Positions 1-7,570 of a stretch of 64,000 bases of DNA are shown in pieces (the first letter of the stretch is position 1; every line of letters starts with the position of its first letter). A model generated the notes under the pieces. The model did not search any database, was not told the origin of the DNA, and saw nothing but the letters and a program-made list of their open reading frames with translations. The position numbers and the translations under genes were made by a program. Where the stretch lies: NCBI RefSeq assembly GCF_002849695.1, contig NZ_CP018937.1:2666001-2730000 (forward strand), in the 5' to 3' direction. Origin of the DNA: Bacteroides fragilis. GTDB lineage: Bacteria > Bacteroidota > Bacteroidia > Bacteroidales > Bacteroidaceae.

Positions 1-1
1 A

Positions 2-61
2 AAGCCGGCTTACAATGAATTGCAGCAAGTTTACCAACTACTCCTAGAAATAAACCATTGA
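2..61 (+). CDS. C-terminal end of a gene entering from upstream (partial)
   Basis: The first bases read in one open frame for 19 codons from position 2 and end in TGA at 59-61. The peptide (KPAYNELQQVYQLLLEINH) is amphipathic and helix-like, as expected for the last helix of a soluble enzyme. It loosely resembles the end of FGGY-family sugar kinases, but that is only an impression from 19 residues. The next gene lies on the opposite strand, so this would be the left half of a convergent pair. The 66 bases that follow hold no other recognisable feature. Confidence 0.4.
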   Translation, partial: KPAYNELQQVYQLLLEINH

Positions 62-127
62 ACAAAATCGCCCCCCTTGGTTATTTGTCCACCACAACCC
101 AATCGTCAGCCGGCAATATTTTTACCT

Positions 128-994
128 TTATTTAGCGTCTCCTTTTATCTTCAGTTGCAAAGGCGAAGATTCCGAATTGCAATAAACCGTGATTGTTTTA
201 TTAAAATGCTCCGGATGCTCAGCTTTATAAGTTACCGCTATATCTATCGATTTTCCTGATTGAACCGGTTCTTTTGAATACTCTACGGTAGTACACCCGC
301 ACGAAGTGTTGATATCATCAATCACTAATAGATTCTTACCGGTATTCTGTATAGTAAAAATACATTTTTGTTCTTTCTTAGAATCGAAAATTCCCAAATC
401 CACTAATGTGTCTTCAAGCTCGACATCGGTCTGAGTGCGATTTTCTTTTAAATCAGCTTTATCACCGGAAATAATATTTAAATATAAATCTTTTATTTGA
501 GGATTTTGCACAGGATTACCCATTGCCACAACCTTATTGTCTTGATTAAGTAAAAAGGTCTGGAATCTTACATCTGAAGGAAAATGATTTAATTGGTTGA
601 AATGATCAAGAGTATCAATGCAAACCGGATAAGTAAATTTATCCATCCGCATAGTATGATATATATCTCTACCATTCTTAGGAAAAAAGAAAAACAAAAA
701 CTGCACACGCTCAGGCTGCACAGAATCCATATAGTGAATTAACTCTTTCCATTTAGATAAATGTAACTTACAACTGGTGCAACCGGCAGAATCAACATAG
801 GCGACAATCTTATATTCGGTGTCTTTTATACGAAAATCAACATTCTCTTTACCTTGAATACTAAAATACATTTTCTTTGGAAAAACAATTTCCTTATTCA
901 TCCATTCTTTCAAAATAGACTCCGCTTGTTTCTTGTTCTCATCTTTACAAGAAAACAAAAAGGAAAAAGCTAACAATACATACAAATATTTCAT
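128..994 (-). CDS. DUF1573 lipoprotein with N-terminal thioredoxin-like CxxC domain
   Basis: This 288-residue protein starts with a lipoprotein signal (LLAFSFLFSC, Cys at about 16), so it is expected to be exported and lipidated. The middle (about 60-170) has a thioredoxin/TlpA-like look, with a CTSC motif after the strand IVAYVDSAG. The C-terminal ~90 residues match the DUF1573 pattern, including the signature TSCGCTTVEY and an immunoglobulin-like beta sandwich. It is the last gene of the minus-strand operon that begins near 5975 and follows the propeller gene by 9 bp. The CxxC suggests a redox role, and the small NVEALA proteins of the same operon carry paired cysteines, so an oxidoreductase role for them is a possible but unproven link. 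Family membership is fairly sure, function is not. Confidence 0.8.
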   Translation of the reverse strand: MKYLYVLLAFSFLFSCKDENKKQAESILKEWMNKEIVFPKKMYFSIQGKENVDFRIKDTEYKIVAYVDSAGCTSCKLHLSKWKELIHYMDSVQPERVQFLFFFFPKNGRDIYHTMRMDKFTYPVCIDTLDHFNQLNHFPSDVRFQTFLLNQDNKVVAMGNPVQNPQIKDLYLNIISGDKADLKENRTQTDVELEDTLVDLGIFDSKKEQKCIFTIQNTGKNLLVIDDINTSCGCTTVEYSKEPVQSGKSIDIAVTYKAEHPEHFNKTITVYCNSESSPLQLKIKGDAK

Positions 995-1003
995 AAATAT
1001 CTA

Positions 1004-2017
1004 CTAATTTATATCCAAATCGAGAAAATAAAAGGACCGCTCATGATTCGAATTAATACCACAAAAAAGATTTCGGTCGGAATCGATAAAAAAGAAAAAT
1101 ATCTTTTCATCCAAACGATAACGCGCTATTGGCCTGCCTTCCCAATCTACTATAACCAGACTGGATTTCTCACCTTCCGGACATAGCAAATAAATATATT
1201 TATCGGTAACAAAACAATCTCTAATAAACGTCGTCCAACGATTAGGGTCTGCATCCACAACATATTTATTAGGTGCATAATCAAGACATACATCGTGCAA
1301 TAACCGAGCACCCGAATCATAAATCCGAAAACGACGGGTCCTCACATAGTTAACTAAAATGCGACTTCCATCCGGTTTTGGCCATACACCGTGCGCATAA
1401 GCAAACTTAAAGTCAAATATCGTTTTAAATCTTACCCCAGTACGTTCAGGATAATACCCTTTAGGATATAAAACATTGCTTTCAGCATCAAGCATGTAGA
1501 ACTCATTTAAATTAGTATCATTATAAGAAGGATCTGTATATGCATAAGCTATATATATTTTATCATTCAATTTCTTAATGTTAGATAATCGAATTTTATT
1601 ACTATCATACAGAAAATGAGTTGTCGCTTTCTGTAACAAATCCTTATCAGTTAAATGATATACACGTAACGAATCATCTTTTACTAAATAAAAGCCTTCG
1701 TTGCATTTAGCTAATATCTGTTTATATTTTGACAAGCTGCCAGTATAGCTCAAAAATCTCATTTCCGGATAAGCAAACACAGCATAAATAGAATCTGAAG
1801 TCGACGTACGAACCAATACCCGCTTATCACCATCCCACACCATACACCGTGCATTTACCTGTATAGGATCCATCTCTACTTCAGAAAGCATAACAGTAGT
1901 ATCTTTCAAAAGGAAAGACGAACAATAAGTAACAGGTACATCAACCTCCGCGGGTTTACATGAGACAAAAAGTACACAAGTTATCCCAATGCCCCCAAGC
2001 CAATTTCTATAAATCAT
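1004..2017 (-). CDS. 6-bladed beta-propeller lipoprotein (BF3164/TolB-like)
   Basis: I start this protein at the ATG at 2017 because it directly precedes a good lipoprotein signal (MIYRNWLGGIGITCVLFVSC). An ATG five codons upstream (2032) would add a charged non-signal extension. It overlaps the 3' end of the upstream propeller gene by 11 bp, so the two are probably translationally coupled. The roughly 320 mature residues show the repeating strand pattern and blade spacing of the 6-bladed propeller lipoproteins common in Bacteroides. It is the most diverged of the four here: the usual G-x-G-x-GPGEF loop is degraded to a SLSKYKQ-like sequence. These proteins sit on the periplasmic or outer-membrane face, and no ligand is known. 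Confidence 0.78.
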   Translation of the reverse strand: MIYRNWLGGIGITCVLFVSCKPAEVDVPVTYCSSFLLKDTTVMLSEVEMDPIQVNARCMVWDGDKRVLVRTSTSDSIYAVFAYPEMRFLSYTGSLSKYKQILAKCNEGFYLVKDDSLRVYHLTDKDLLQKATTHFLYDSNKIRLSNIKKLNDKIYIAYAYTDPSYNDTNLNEFYMLDAESNVLYPKGYYPERTGVRFKTIFDFKFAYAHGVWPKPDGSRILVNYVRTRRFRIYDSGARLLHDVCLDYAPNKYVVDADPNRWTTFIRDCFVTDKYIYLLCPEGEKSSLVIVDWEGRPIARYRLDEKIFFFFIDSDRNLFCGINSNHERSFYFLDLDIN

Positions 2018-2999
2018 ATTTCGCCAACACAAAATCAGGATTAACTCCTATCGCATACAGGGCATTGCTTCGTCCGTCAGCAGCAATACGCATTACAGGC
2101 ATGCCCAAATCTACTATTTTCAGTAATTTGCCATTATAATCATATACAAAAACCGTACGGGGACATTTACTTGCATTACGTCCAACAGTCCTTTCATCCA
2201 GCGGATCAACTTCCCGGTCGCGCTCCAGAGTAACAATATACTCTTTAGTCATGCATATATCTCTCACTCCCATCACACTACGATCAAACCTAATTGCCCC
2301 ATCAACAACAGAATAGTTTTCTTTTTCAGGCATACGTTCCCATAATAACTTAAAATTGTCTCCTTCCTTTTTATATAAGGCCAAATAAGAAAAATTAAAA
2401 GGACCAAAAGCAAGCAGTCCACGATCTTTATCGTATGTTTTATAAGTACCCATATGCTGTTTCACTTCACGAACCGGATAGACTCCAAATGTAGATTCTT
2501 TCCCATTTGAACTCACCTTGAAATAATCGTTCTCGCCATTTTCTGTTTCAATCAGATACAGTTGTTTGTCCAGTTTAGCCATTTGTATATTCCGGTCAAA
2601 ATCTGATAAAGACATAAAAGGTTCTTTTCCGGCAATTAAACTGTCAATAGATAAATAGCCTCTGGTTTTCCCGTTAGCATCATGAGCGGCAATACAGCGA
2701 TTAATGGAAAAGCGATTGATCAAAGGACTTACAAATTCCTGCGGCCCCTCTCCCTTCTGCCCCATAGAACCGATATATTTTCCATCGGAAGAACGATGTA
2801 CATGCAGAAACTTGTTATCAGAGAAAGGATCAGACCATACTAAATAATCATCTATTAGCAATAAGTCACCAGGCATAGTCGTCAAAAGACTATCATTCAT
2901 TACCTGGGGTTGTAAACTCATCTTATCAGGTACATCTGTGGATGTACAGGAAGTAAACACTGTTAAAACAGAAATAATATAAAAAGCAATCTTGTACAT
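2007..2999 (-). CDS. 6-bladed beta-propeller lipoprotein (BF3164/TolB-like)
   Basis: A lipoprotein of 330 residues whose signal ends IISVLTVFTSC. After the leader comes the motif YIGSMGQKGEGPQEF, which is characteristic of the BF3164/6-bladed propeller lipoproteins often encoded beside NVEALA genes. The rest is beta-rich with regularly spaced turns and no catalytic motif. It is 27 bp downstream of the preceding propeller gene and overlaps the next one, inside a run of seven co-directional genes. Paralogues in the same operon (1004-2017, 3027-4157, 4695-5756) share the architecture but little exact sequence, which suggests old duplication with diversified surfaces, for instance for binding different partners. 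Confidence 0.85.
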   Translation of the reverse strand: MYKIAFYIISVLTVFTSCTSTDVPDKMSLQPQVMNDSLLTTMPGDLLLIDDYLVWSDPFSDNKFLHVHRSSDGKYIGSMGQKGEGPQEFVSPLINRFSINRCIAAHDANGKTRGYLSIDSLIAGKEPFMSLSDFDRNIQMAKLDKQLYLIETENGENDYFKVSSNGKESTFGVYPVREVKQHMGTYKTYDKDRGLLAFGPFNFSYLALYKKEGDNFKLLWERMPEKENYSVVDGAIRFDRSVMGVRDICMTKEYIVTLERDREVDPLDERTVGRNASKCPRTVFVYDYNGKLLKIVDLGMPVMRIAADGRSNALYAIGVNPDFVLAKYDL

Positions 3000-3026
3000 A
3001 ACTATAATAAATAGATAAAAAACTTC

Positions 3027-4157
3027 TTATATCTCACCTCTTATTTTATTCAAACATAAGACAAATGCCCCTTGATCTATCTTGTTTTTTAACTCAAAGT
3101 TCAATTCATCTGATTGAGAATAGCTCGAATATATATCTTTATTAAAATAAGATACCAAAAAATTAGATCCTATAGAAGTAATCGGAAGATTAATATTCTT
3201 ACAAGAAAAATCAGCTAACCTATTTAAAGCCATTTCATCTCGTTTCTGATCATAAATGAAAGTATACAATTCCCCTTTCTTATTAAGAACCCCCATTATC
3301 ATACTATCAATCATAACCGGTGGGCAAGCTATGTAGCAATAATCTTTATCCGAATCCAGTAGAGCATTGATATCTTTCAAATCCTCCGCAACAATATTAT
3401 AATCGCCAAAATCAAAGTGAAGAATCTGCTTATTTTCACCTTTGCTTCCCAATATATATATATTATTATTTATGACACGATTGTAAATTACATCATCACC
3501 AACAGGAATCATTGGAGAGAAAAATTCATAATTGCTATCTATATTTTTATCATATTCCAATGCCGTGGCAAGAAGAGCAAACTCATTATCAGTATACGCT
3601 ATTTGCTTGCCTAATGTCATATCATCCTGATTATATGGAGCCAATCCAAATAGAAATCCATCTTTAGTTGCCTGAAATTGTTCTGCCTTAAATGATATCG
3701 GATAATCTCTCAAAAAATTTGATTCTTTACCATATACAAGTATTTTGTTACTCGCACTATCATAAATATAAATGCTCCCATCTTTTTTTACACAAAAATC
3801 CGATAAAGAAGCAAACTCTCCGGGGCCCCCACCTAAATTTCCTATTTTTCCTAATATATTTCCCTGCATATCATACATAAGCAATCGCTTCAGATAAGTA
3901 TCAGCAATATAAATAGTATCATTTAAAATGATTATTTTATCTAACTGTCCTAAAACAAGATCGTTTTCAACATCTTCTGCTAATGCTATTAACAAAGTTG
4001 TATCTACCACATTTAATCTCTTGAAATTTTCAAAAGAAACTTCACTGAAATCAACACGAATGTTACTAATTAACGCTGACTTGTTTTTAAGTTTTTGATC
4101 ACAAGCTGTTAATACTAAAGTTATAATCAAAAATAAATAAAAGATTCTATTCTTCAT
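3027..4157 (-). CDS. 6-bladed beta-propeller lipoprotein
   Basis: The start at 4157 gives MKNRIFYLFLIITLVLTAC, a textbook lipoprotein signal. The open frame extends 11 codons further upstream without making sense as a signal. About 360 mature residues follow, with the motif GNLGGGPGEFASLSDF near residue 115, the hallmark loop of this propeller family, then repeats of I-Y-D-x-x-x-x-K-I type blades. It lies 69 bp downstream of the first NVEALA gene and is AT-rich compared with the housekeeping part of the window, as accessory surface genes in Bacteroides often are. Predicted to be a surface or periplasmic binding protein. No enzyme signature is visible. Confidence 0.85.
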   Translation of the reverse strand: MKNRIFYLFLIITLVLTACDQKLKNKSALISNIRVDFSEVSFENFKRLNVVDTTLLIALAEDVENDLVLGQLDKIIILNDTIYIADTYLKRLLMYDMQGNILGKIGNLGGGPGEFASLSDFCVKKDGSIYIYDSASNKILVYGKESNFLRDYPISFKAEQFQATKDGFLFGLAPYNQDDMTLGKQIAYTDNEFALLATALEYDKNIDSNYEFFSPMIPVGDDVIYNRVINNNIYILGSKGENKQILHFDFGDYNIVAEDLKDINALLDSDKDYCYIACPPVMIDSMIMGVLNKKGELYTFIYDQKRDEMALNRLADFSCKNINLPITSIGSNFLVSYFNKDIYSSYSQSDELNFELKNKIDQGAFVLCLNKIRGEI

Positions 4158-4226
4158 ACATCTATATAAAAAGTAGTAAAAGCATATCATAAATCTCTTT
4201 ATCAGTATTTATGATATGCCATACAT

Positions 4227-4463
4227 TTAATAAGCACAATCTACCTGATTCTCATTTTTACAATATTTTTTTCCTAAGAAAGGATTTCTTGTTGGACCAT
4301 GATTATGAGTACCAGGTTCACCACCTCCTGTAGCCAATGCTTCAACATTAGCTAAAGCCAAATCCGACAAAGTGGCTTCCGCACTCTGGCCCTGATAAAT
4401 ATTGTAACCTGTAAACAGTGCAACAACAGCGACTATCAGTATCGCAAATATTTTTTTTTGCAT
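4227..4463 (-). CDS. NVEALA family small exported protein
   Basis: A 78-residue protein with a hydrophobic N-terminal segment (residues 5-20) followed by the family signature LALANVEALATGGGEPG at about 38-54. The ~25 residues after the Gly run hold two cysteines (KYCKNENQVDC), a proline- and histidine-containing stretch and an aromatic end. The leader plus double-glycine-like junction resembles a secretion or processing signal with a short mature peptide, although the export route of this family is not established to my knowledge. It sits between propeller lipoprotein genes in one operon and follows an unusual 231-bp structured gap (see 4496-4680). Together with 5766-5975 it forms a pair of related small proteins. 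Confidence 0.85.
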   Translation of the reverse strand: MQKKIFAILIVAVVALFTGYNIYQGQSAEATLSDLALANVEALATGGGEPGTHNHGPTRNPFLGKKYCKNENQVDCAY

Positions 4464-4495
4464 TTTTCCAAATTAATATAAATTAAAGACTAAAC

Positions 4496-4680
4496 ATTTT
4501 CTGCCTCCTTTCTCGGAAGAGCCAGCTCCCTCCGGCAGAAAATCTAAATGCTTCATTTATGTTTTCCATCAGTTTTTTTATTATATTTGTGCCTGTTAAA
4601 CCTCCTTTTCTAAAGGTTGTCAGGAGCGGGGAAATAGCTTCCCTATCGACAAGTCGGCTTTACCCGCTCCTTTTCGAACC
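4496..4680. other. structured intergenic region upstream of the first NVEALA gene
   Basis: The 231-bp gap between genes of one operon is unusually structured. A 10-bp perfect inverted repeat pairs 4496-4505 with 4534-4543 (ATTTTCTGCC and its complement). A 9-bp perfect GC-rich repeat pairs 4622-4630 (AGGAGCGGG) with 4663-4671. On the plus strand the second stem is followed by TTTT, and a plus-strand promoter-like TATATTTG lies at 4582-4589, so a small plus-strand RNA of about 80-90 nt antisense to the operon transcript is possible. On the minus strand AAAGGAGG occurs twice, rare in Bacteroides. It could equally be a leader that sets expression of the downstream NVEALA gene. Confidence 0.45.
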
Positions 4681-4694
4681 TGTTACACTTGACC

Positions 4695-5756
4695 TTAACT
4701 AAAGCGGAACTCCACAATGGGCTGGTCATTATTAACATCTGTCGCTGTAATAGTCTTATTTTTTTCATCTACATGGAAACCTGTGATATAACGATCTAAG
4801 GTGTATTTACACAAAGGTTCACCCTCAAGATTAAATACATAAATATACTGTCCACCATCTGTAGCTCTTCCCTCCTTTTGGTGTTGCGCCATGATCTCTT
4901 TAAATGTGCGTCCATGAAAAATAGCGTAAATAGCATCATCTGTAACTTGTACATCCGAGAATCCCATGATCCCGTCAGGAATTGCATAGCCACCTGCCAA
5001 CTTAAATTCCGGCTCCCCTTTTGGACCTTGACAGACTTTATGAGAACCATTTTGAAGATTATAAATTTCAAGAACCTCTCCTAATTGAGTAGCAGCAATC
5101 AACACACCATTGTGAGGATTGTAGTCGATAAAACTACGCCAAGCTTGTGCCAAAGCCGGACGAGCTTCCTTCAAGGCTTCTTCATTGGAAGAAGGAATTG
5201 TTCCACTTTTCTTCAAGAACTTTCCCTGCCGGTTCACCCAGCAAAAACGACTATCTCCCGAATAGTCGGGAATTAGAAAAGTAGTATCATTGAATGCAAC
5301 AAAATCAAGAGCACGCAGAATGCTGTCTTTATCGAAAGAGATCGCTTCTGCACGCAGAAGCGAATCTCTATCCGAAACAAACTCAAACCTAGTTAACTCG
5401 CCTTTGTTGGCATCTAAAGTCCAATACGAACCATCTATACATTTCACTGTTTCTACTGAAAGCATCTCTTCCGGTGAGTCTCCCCGCCTGCCAAACGAAG
5501 ACAGATAGTGGAAATCAGGGTAATGAAAAAGATGACAATACACATCACTACCATGTAAATCCAAAACGACCGCCTGATCACCGGACACATGAATCCGAAA
5601 CGGATAACGCATATAAACTGAATCAAGCTGAATGACCTTGGAGTGTAGTGTCTCTTCCTTAGGGAAAGAAGCATACAACACTCGATCTTTCGGCAAATCC
5701 GAAGTGCACCCGGTAAATATTACCAAAAGAACGAGAAATGTCAGATAGTATTTCAT
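4695..5756 (-). CDS. 6-bladed beta-propeller lipoprotein (BF3164 type)
   Basis: A 353-residue lipoprotein with signal MKYYLTFLVLLVIFTGC. The diagnostic loop is present as SFGRRGDSPEEM near residue 95, followed by repeated beta blades ending in the FHVDEKNKTITATD region. It begins 9 bp after the second NVEALA gene, so the two are almost certainly co-transcribed from the promoter at 6002-6033. This NVEALA-then-BF3164 order is the arrangement in which the two families usually occur. No catalytic residues are recognisable, and a partner-binding role on the cell envelope is the most one can infer. Confidence 0.88.
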   Translation of the reverse strand: MKYYLTFLVLLVIFTGCTSDLPKDRVLYASFPKEETLHSKVIQLDSVYMRYPFRIHVSGDQAVVLDLHGSDVYCHLFHYPDFHYLSSFGRRGDSPEEMLSVETVKCIDGSYWTLDANKGELTRFEFVSDRDSLLRAEAISFDKDSILRALDFVAFNDTTFLIPDYSGDSRFCWVNRQGKFLKKSGTIPSSNEEALKEARPALAQAWRSFIDYNPHNGVLIAATQLGEVLEIYNLQNGSHKVCQGPKGEPEFKLAGGYAIPDGIMGFSDVQVTDDAIYAIFHGRTFKEIMAQHQKEGRATDGGQYIYVFNLEGEPLCKYTLDRYITGFHVDEKNKTITATDVNNDQPIVEFRFS

Positions 5757-5765
5757 AATTCTTAA

Positions 5766-5975
5766 TTACCGATAATATAATACTTTGGATCCGTCATTGG
5801 GACAAACCACTGAACCATATCCAAAACATATAGCAGGTGAAGTCCCTTCACCTGTCGCCAATGCCTCTATGTTCATCATTACTAATGATGAAGGATTTTC
5901 TCTCTTTTCTCTTATAAACATAGAGACTATAACTACTGTAATAACGGCCAATACTGCCAAAATCTTTATTTTCAT
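5766..5975 (-). CDS. NVEALA family small exported protein (first gene of operon)
   Basis: A 69-residue protein with a hydrophobic N-terminus (ILAVLAVITVVIVSMFI) and the family junction MMNIEALATGEGTSP at about 33-47. The short C-terminal part carries two cysteines (AICFGYGSVVCPNDG) and an aromatic tail, echoing the two-cysteine tail of the other NVEALA protein at 4227-4463, although the sequence between them differs. It is the promoter-proximal gene of the seven-gene operon. The start is supported by a promoter matching the Bacteroides consensus whose predicted transcript begins about 20 bp upstream. What the mature peptide does is unknown. Confidence 0.85.
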   Translation of the reverse strand: MKIKILAVLAVITVVIVSMFIREKRENPSSLVMMNIEALATGEGTSPAICFGYGSVVCPNDGSKVLYYR

Positions 5976-6001
5976 TTTACCAATAAATTAATAAATATCA
6001 G

Positions 6002-6033
6002 CAAAGATAAGCGAGCAGACAAAAGCATGCAAA
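6002..6033 (-). promoter_or_regulatory. promoter of the NVEALA/propeller operon
   Basis: On the minus strand the sequence reads TTTG-N20-TATCTTTG, an exact fit to the Bacteroides -33/-7 consensus (TTTG, 19-21 bp, TAnnTTTG). The -33 element is at 6030-6033 and the -7 element at 6002-6009. The predicted start lies near 5996, about 20 nt ahead of the NVEALA ATG. Confidence 0.75.
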
Positions 6034-6039
6034 CATTCT

Positions 6040-6082
6040 ACGTCAACACTTTTATTGATAACGTCATTTTATTTGATGACGT
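6040..6082. promoter_or_regulatory. repeated ACGTCA elements, probable operator
   Basis: Three copies of ACGTCA lie just upstream of the NVEALA promoter: 6040-6045 and 6061-6066 in direct orientation, exactly 21 bp (two helical turns) apart, and 6077-6082 inverted. The last two extend to a perfect 7-bp inverted repeat (ACGTCAT at 6061-6067, ATGACGT at 6076-6082). Position next to the -33 box and opposite the divergent winged-helix regulator gene suggests this is where that regulator binds. Confidence 0.55.
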
Positions 6083-6171
6083 CTAAATATCAATATATTA
6101 AGTTCTAATAAAGTAGTAATTGATTTTATCACTAATTCAACAAATAAGGCGGTAAATTAAAACTTTTAAAG

Positions 6172-6179
6172 TAACTTTG
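6172..6179 (+). promoter_or_regulatory. -7 element of the membrane regulator gene
   Basis: TAACTTTG matches TAnnTTTG and lies 26 bp upstream of the ATG at 6205. No clear TTTG is seen at -33, so the promoter may be weak or depend on an activator. Confidence 0.5.
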
Positions 6180-6204
6180 CAGCACCAACACAAGATATGG
6201 CAAT

Positions 6205-7302
6205 ATGAATAAAAGAATATTTTTAATAATCGGAGTCATTATACTATTTATTATGATTGCTATGGGTGCTTCAACCTATACAATTATCCACTCCCTTATT
6301 CAAAAAGAAAAAGAAACATTCAAGCCACAAGTCGAAAATATTTTAAAAGAAGCGGTAATTAACAGCATAGCTCAAAAGTGCAAGGATTTACCTTTGAATG
6401 GACTTAGTAATTCACCTAAAAAAATAGGAACATACGAAACTCGTACTTTTTGTTCAAAAGATACGCTATTTACTTATCAACATAAAATTCAAGATATCGA
6501 TACCGAAATATTCTTCGCCCGCCAATTAGGGTTACTTATGATGGAGCGTTTACAAAGCTATGATATAGAAGATCTAATAATTAAGCACTTAAATAAAAAC
6601 GATATACAGGGATATGTCAATACCGGAATCATTGTTTCCAAACATCTACAGAGAGAAATATGGAGTCAGCCCCCAAGTAGTATCCCTCATAATTCAGAAA
6701 AGATTATCTACCATTTGGAGGATGAAATTATTAGCGTAGATTACATTATGTATATCGACTATAGTTTCTCAACTTTGTGGAAGCGAATGCCTAAAACCAA
6801 TATCTACATCAATTTAATAGTGGAACTGATTCTCATCTACATCATCATTCTGTTTATACGGTATCATAGGAAGTATCGAAAAAAGACATCAGTACCAGCA
6901 GCCGATACAGCAGAGCCTGCACCTCATATCATCGAAACCATACCAGTCGGCAGTAGTGTAGAAACAGAAAAGCAAACTAATTCTACTATAAAAGAAGAGT
7001 TATCATTAAAGGATCAATTTGTTTTTGAAAAAGATTTTGTCTTATTCAACAACCATCCGATCAAAATGCCTAATCAGCAACAAAAAATATTAACTTTTTT
7101 CTTAAACAGTCCAAATTACAGAATAAACAAAAGTGATTTAAAGAAAGAATTCTGGCCTCAAAATGCTGATCCAACCAATAATATGACAAGTGCCATCAAC
7201 AAATTAAAAAGAATTTTAGAAGAAATAGGCAGCAAATATACGATCATAACAGATAAAAAAAACGAAGAATGTTATATATTGGTAGATGACAAAACCACAT
7301 AA
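6205..7302 (+). CDS. two-TM membrane one-component regulator with C-terminal winged helix
   Basis: This 365-residue protein has a transmembrane segment at about 4-27, an extracytoplasmic domain to about 198, a second transmembrane segment at about 200-218, then a basic stop-transfer (RYHRKYRKK) and a polar Pro/Thr-rich linker. The C-terminal ~90 residues (about 273-362) look like an OmpR/ToxR-type winged helix, with the recognition-helix region NNMTSAINKLKRILEEIG. It would therefore sense outside and bind DNA inside without a histidine kinase, but with the DNA-binding domain at the opposite end from ToxR. It is divergent from the NVEALA operon with a shared 229-bp promoter region, and I infer that it controls that operon. 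The ligand is unknown. Confidence 0.8.
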   Translation: MNKRIFLIIGVIILFIMIAMGASTYTIIHSLIQKEKETFKPQVENILKEAVINSIAQKCKDLPLNGLSNSPKKIGTYETRTFCSKDTLFTYQHKIQDIDTEIFFARQLGLLMMERLQSYDIEDLIIKHLNKNDIQGYVNTGIIVSKHLQREIWSQPPSSIPHNSEKIIYHLEDEIISVDYIMYIDYSFSTLWKRMPKTNIYINLIVELILIYIIILFIRYHRKYRKKTSVPAADTAEPAPHIIETIPVGSSVETEKQTNSTIKEELSLKDQFVFEKDFVLFNNHPIKMPNQQQKILTFFLNSPNYRINKSDLKKEFWPQNADPTNNMTSAINKLKRILEEIGSKYTIITDKKNEECYILVDDKTT

Positions 7303-7308
7303 AAACAG

Positions 7309-7390
7309 GAAGTTAACATTGTAACTTTACGAAGTTAACATCGTAATTGCAAGAAATTAACTTCGTAAAATTACGATGTTAACTTCTTGT
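7309..7390. repeat. four tandem 22-bp repeats around GTTAAC
   Basis: Copies start at 7309, 7331, 7353 and 7375, an exact 22-bp period. The core reads GAAGTTAACATTGTAA, GAAGTTAACATCGTAA, GAAATTAACTTCGTAA and GATGTTAACTTCTTGT. Because GTTAAC is self-complementary, copies 2 and 4 also form an 18-bp perfect inverted repeat (7331-7348 with 7369-7386). It begins 6 bp after the regulator stop codon, between convergent genes. No T-run follows on either strand, so it is not an ordinary terminator. A 22-bp spacing puts every copy on the same face of the helix, as in protein-binding arrays. Confidence 0.75.
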
Positions 7391-7444
7391 AGACTATCTT
7401 ATTAATTTCTTCCTCTCCATAAGAACCCTAAAAGCATACAGAAT

Positions 7445-7472
7445 AAAAAAATGTGCGAGATACATCACGCAC
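7445..7472 (-). terminator. terminator of the DUF3244 operon
   Basis: On the minus strand GTGCG (7468-7472) pairs with CGCAC (7453-7457) and is followed by a run of T at 7445-7451. It lies about 100 bp past the stop of the 264-aa gene. Confidence 0.5.
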
Positions 7473-7570
7473 CCCGCACACAGCAACCATTTAAGTATTA
7501 AACAATTAAACTAAAAACATATGATAGTACTATATAAAAAAACAAGTCCCAATCCAGTGTTACATCAATG

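Noticed and set aside
4464..4512. A tiny frame (ATG-TTT-AGT-CTT-TAA) behind a strong GGAGG on the minus strand
   Set aside because: A four-residue peptide is not a credible gene. The purine run is more likely part of the structured region described at 4496-4680.
7309..7390. CRISPR or minisatellite reading of the 22-bp array
   Set aside because: The repeats are adjacent without spacers and number only four, so it is not a CRISPR. It is also too regular and too close to a regulator gene to dismiss as noise, so it is kept as a finding.
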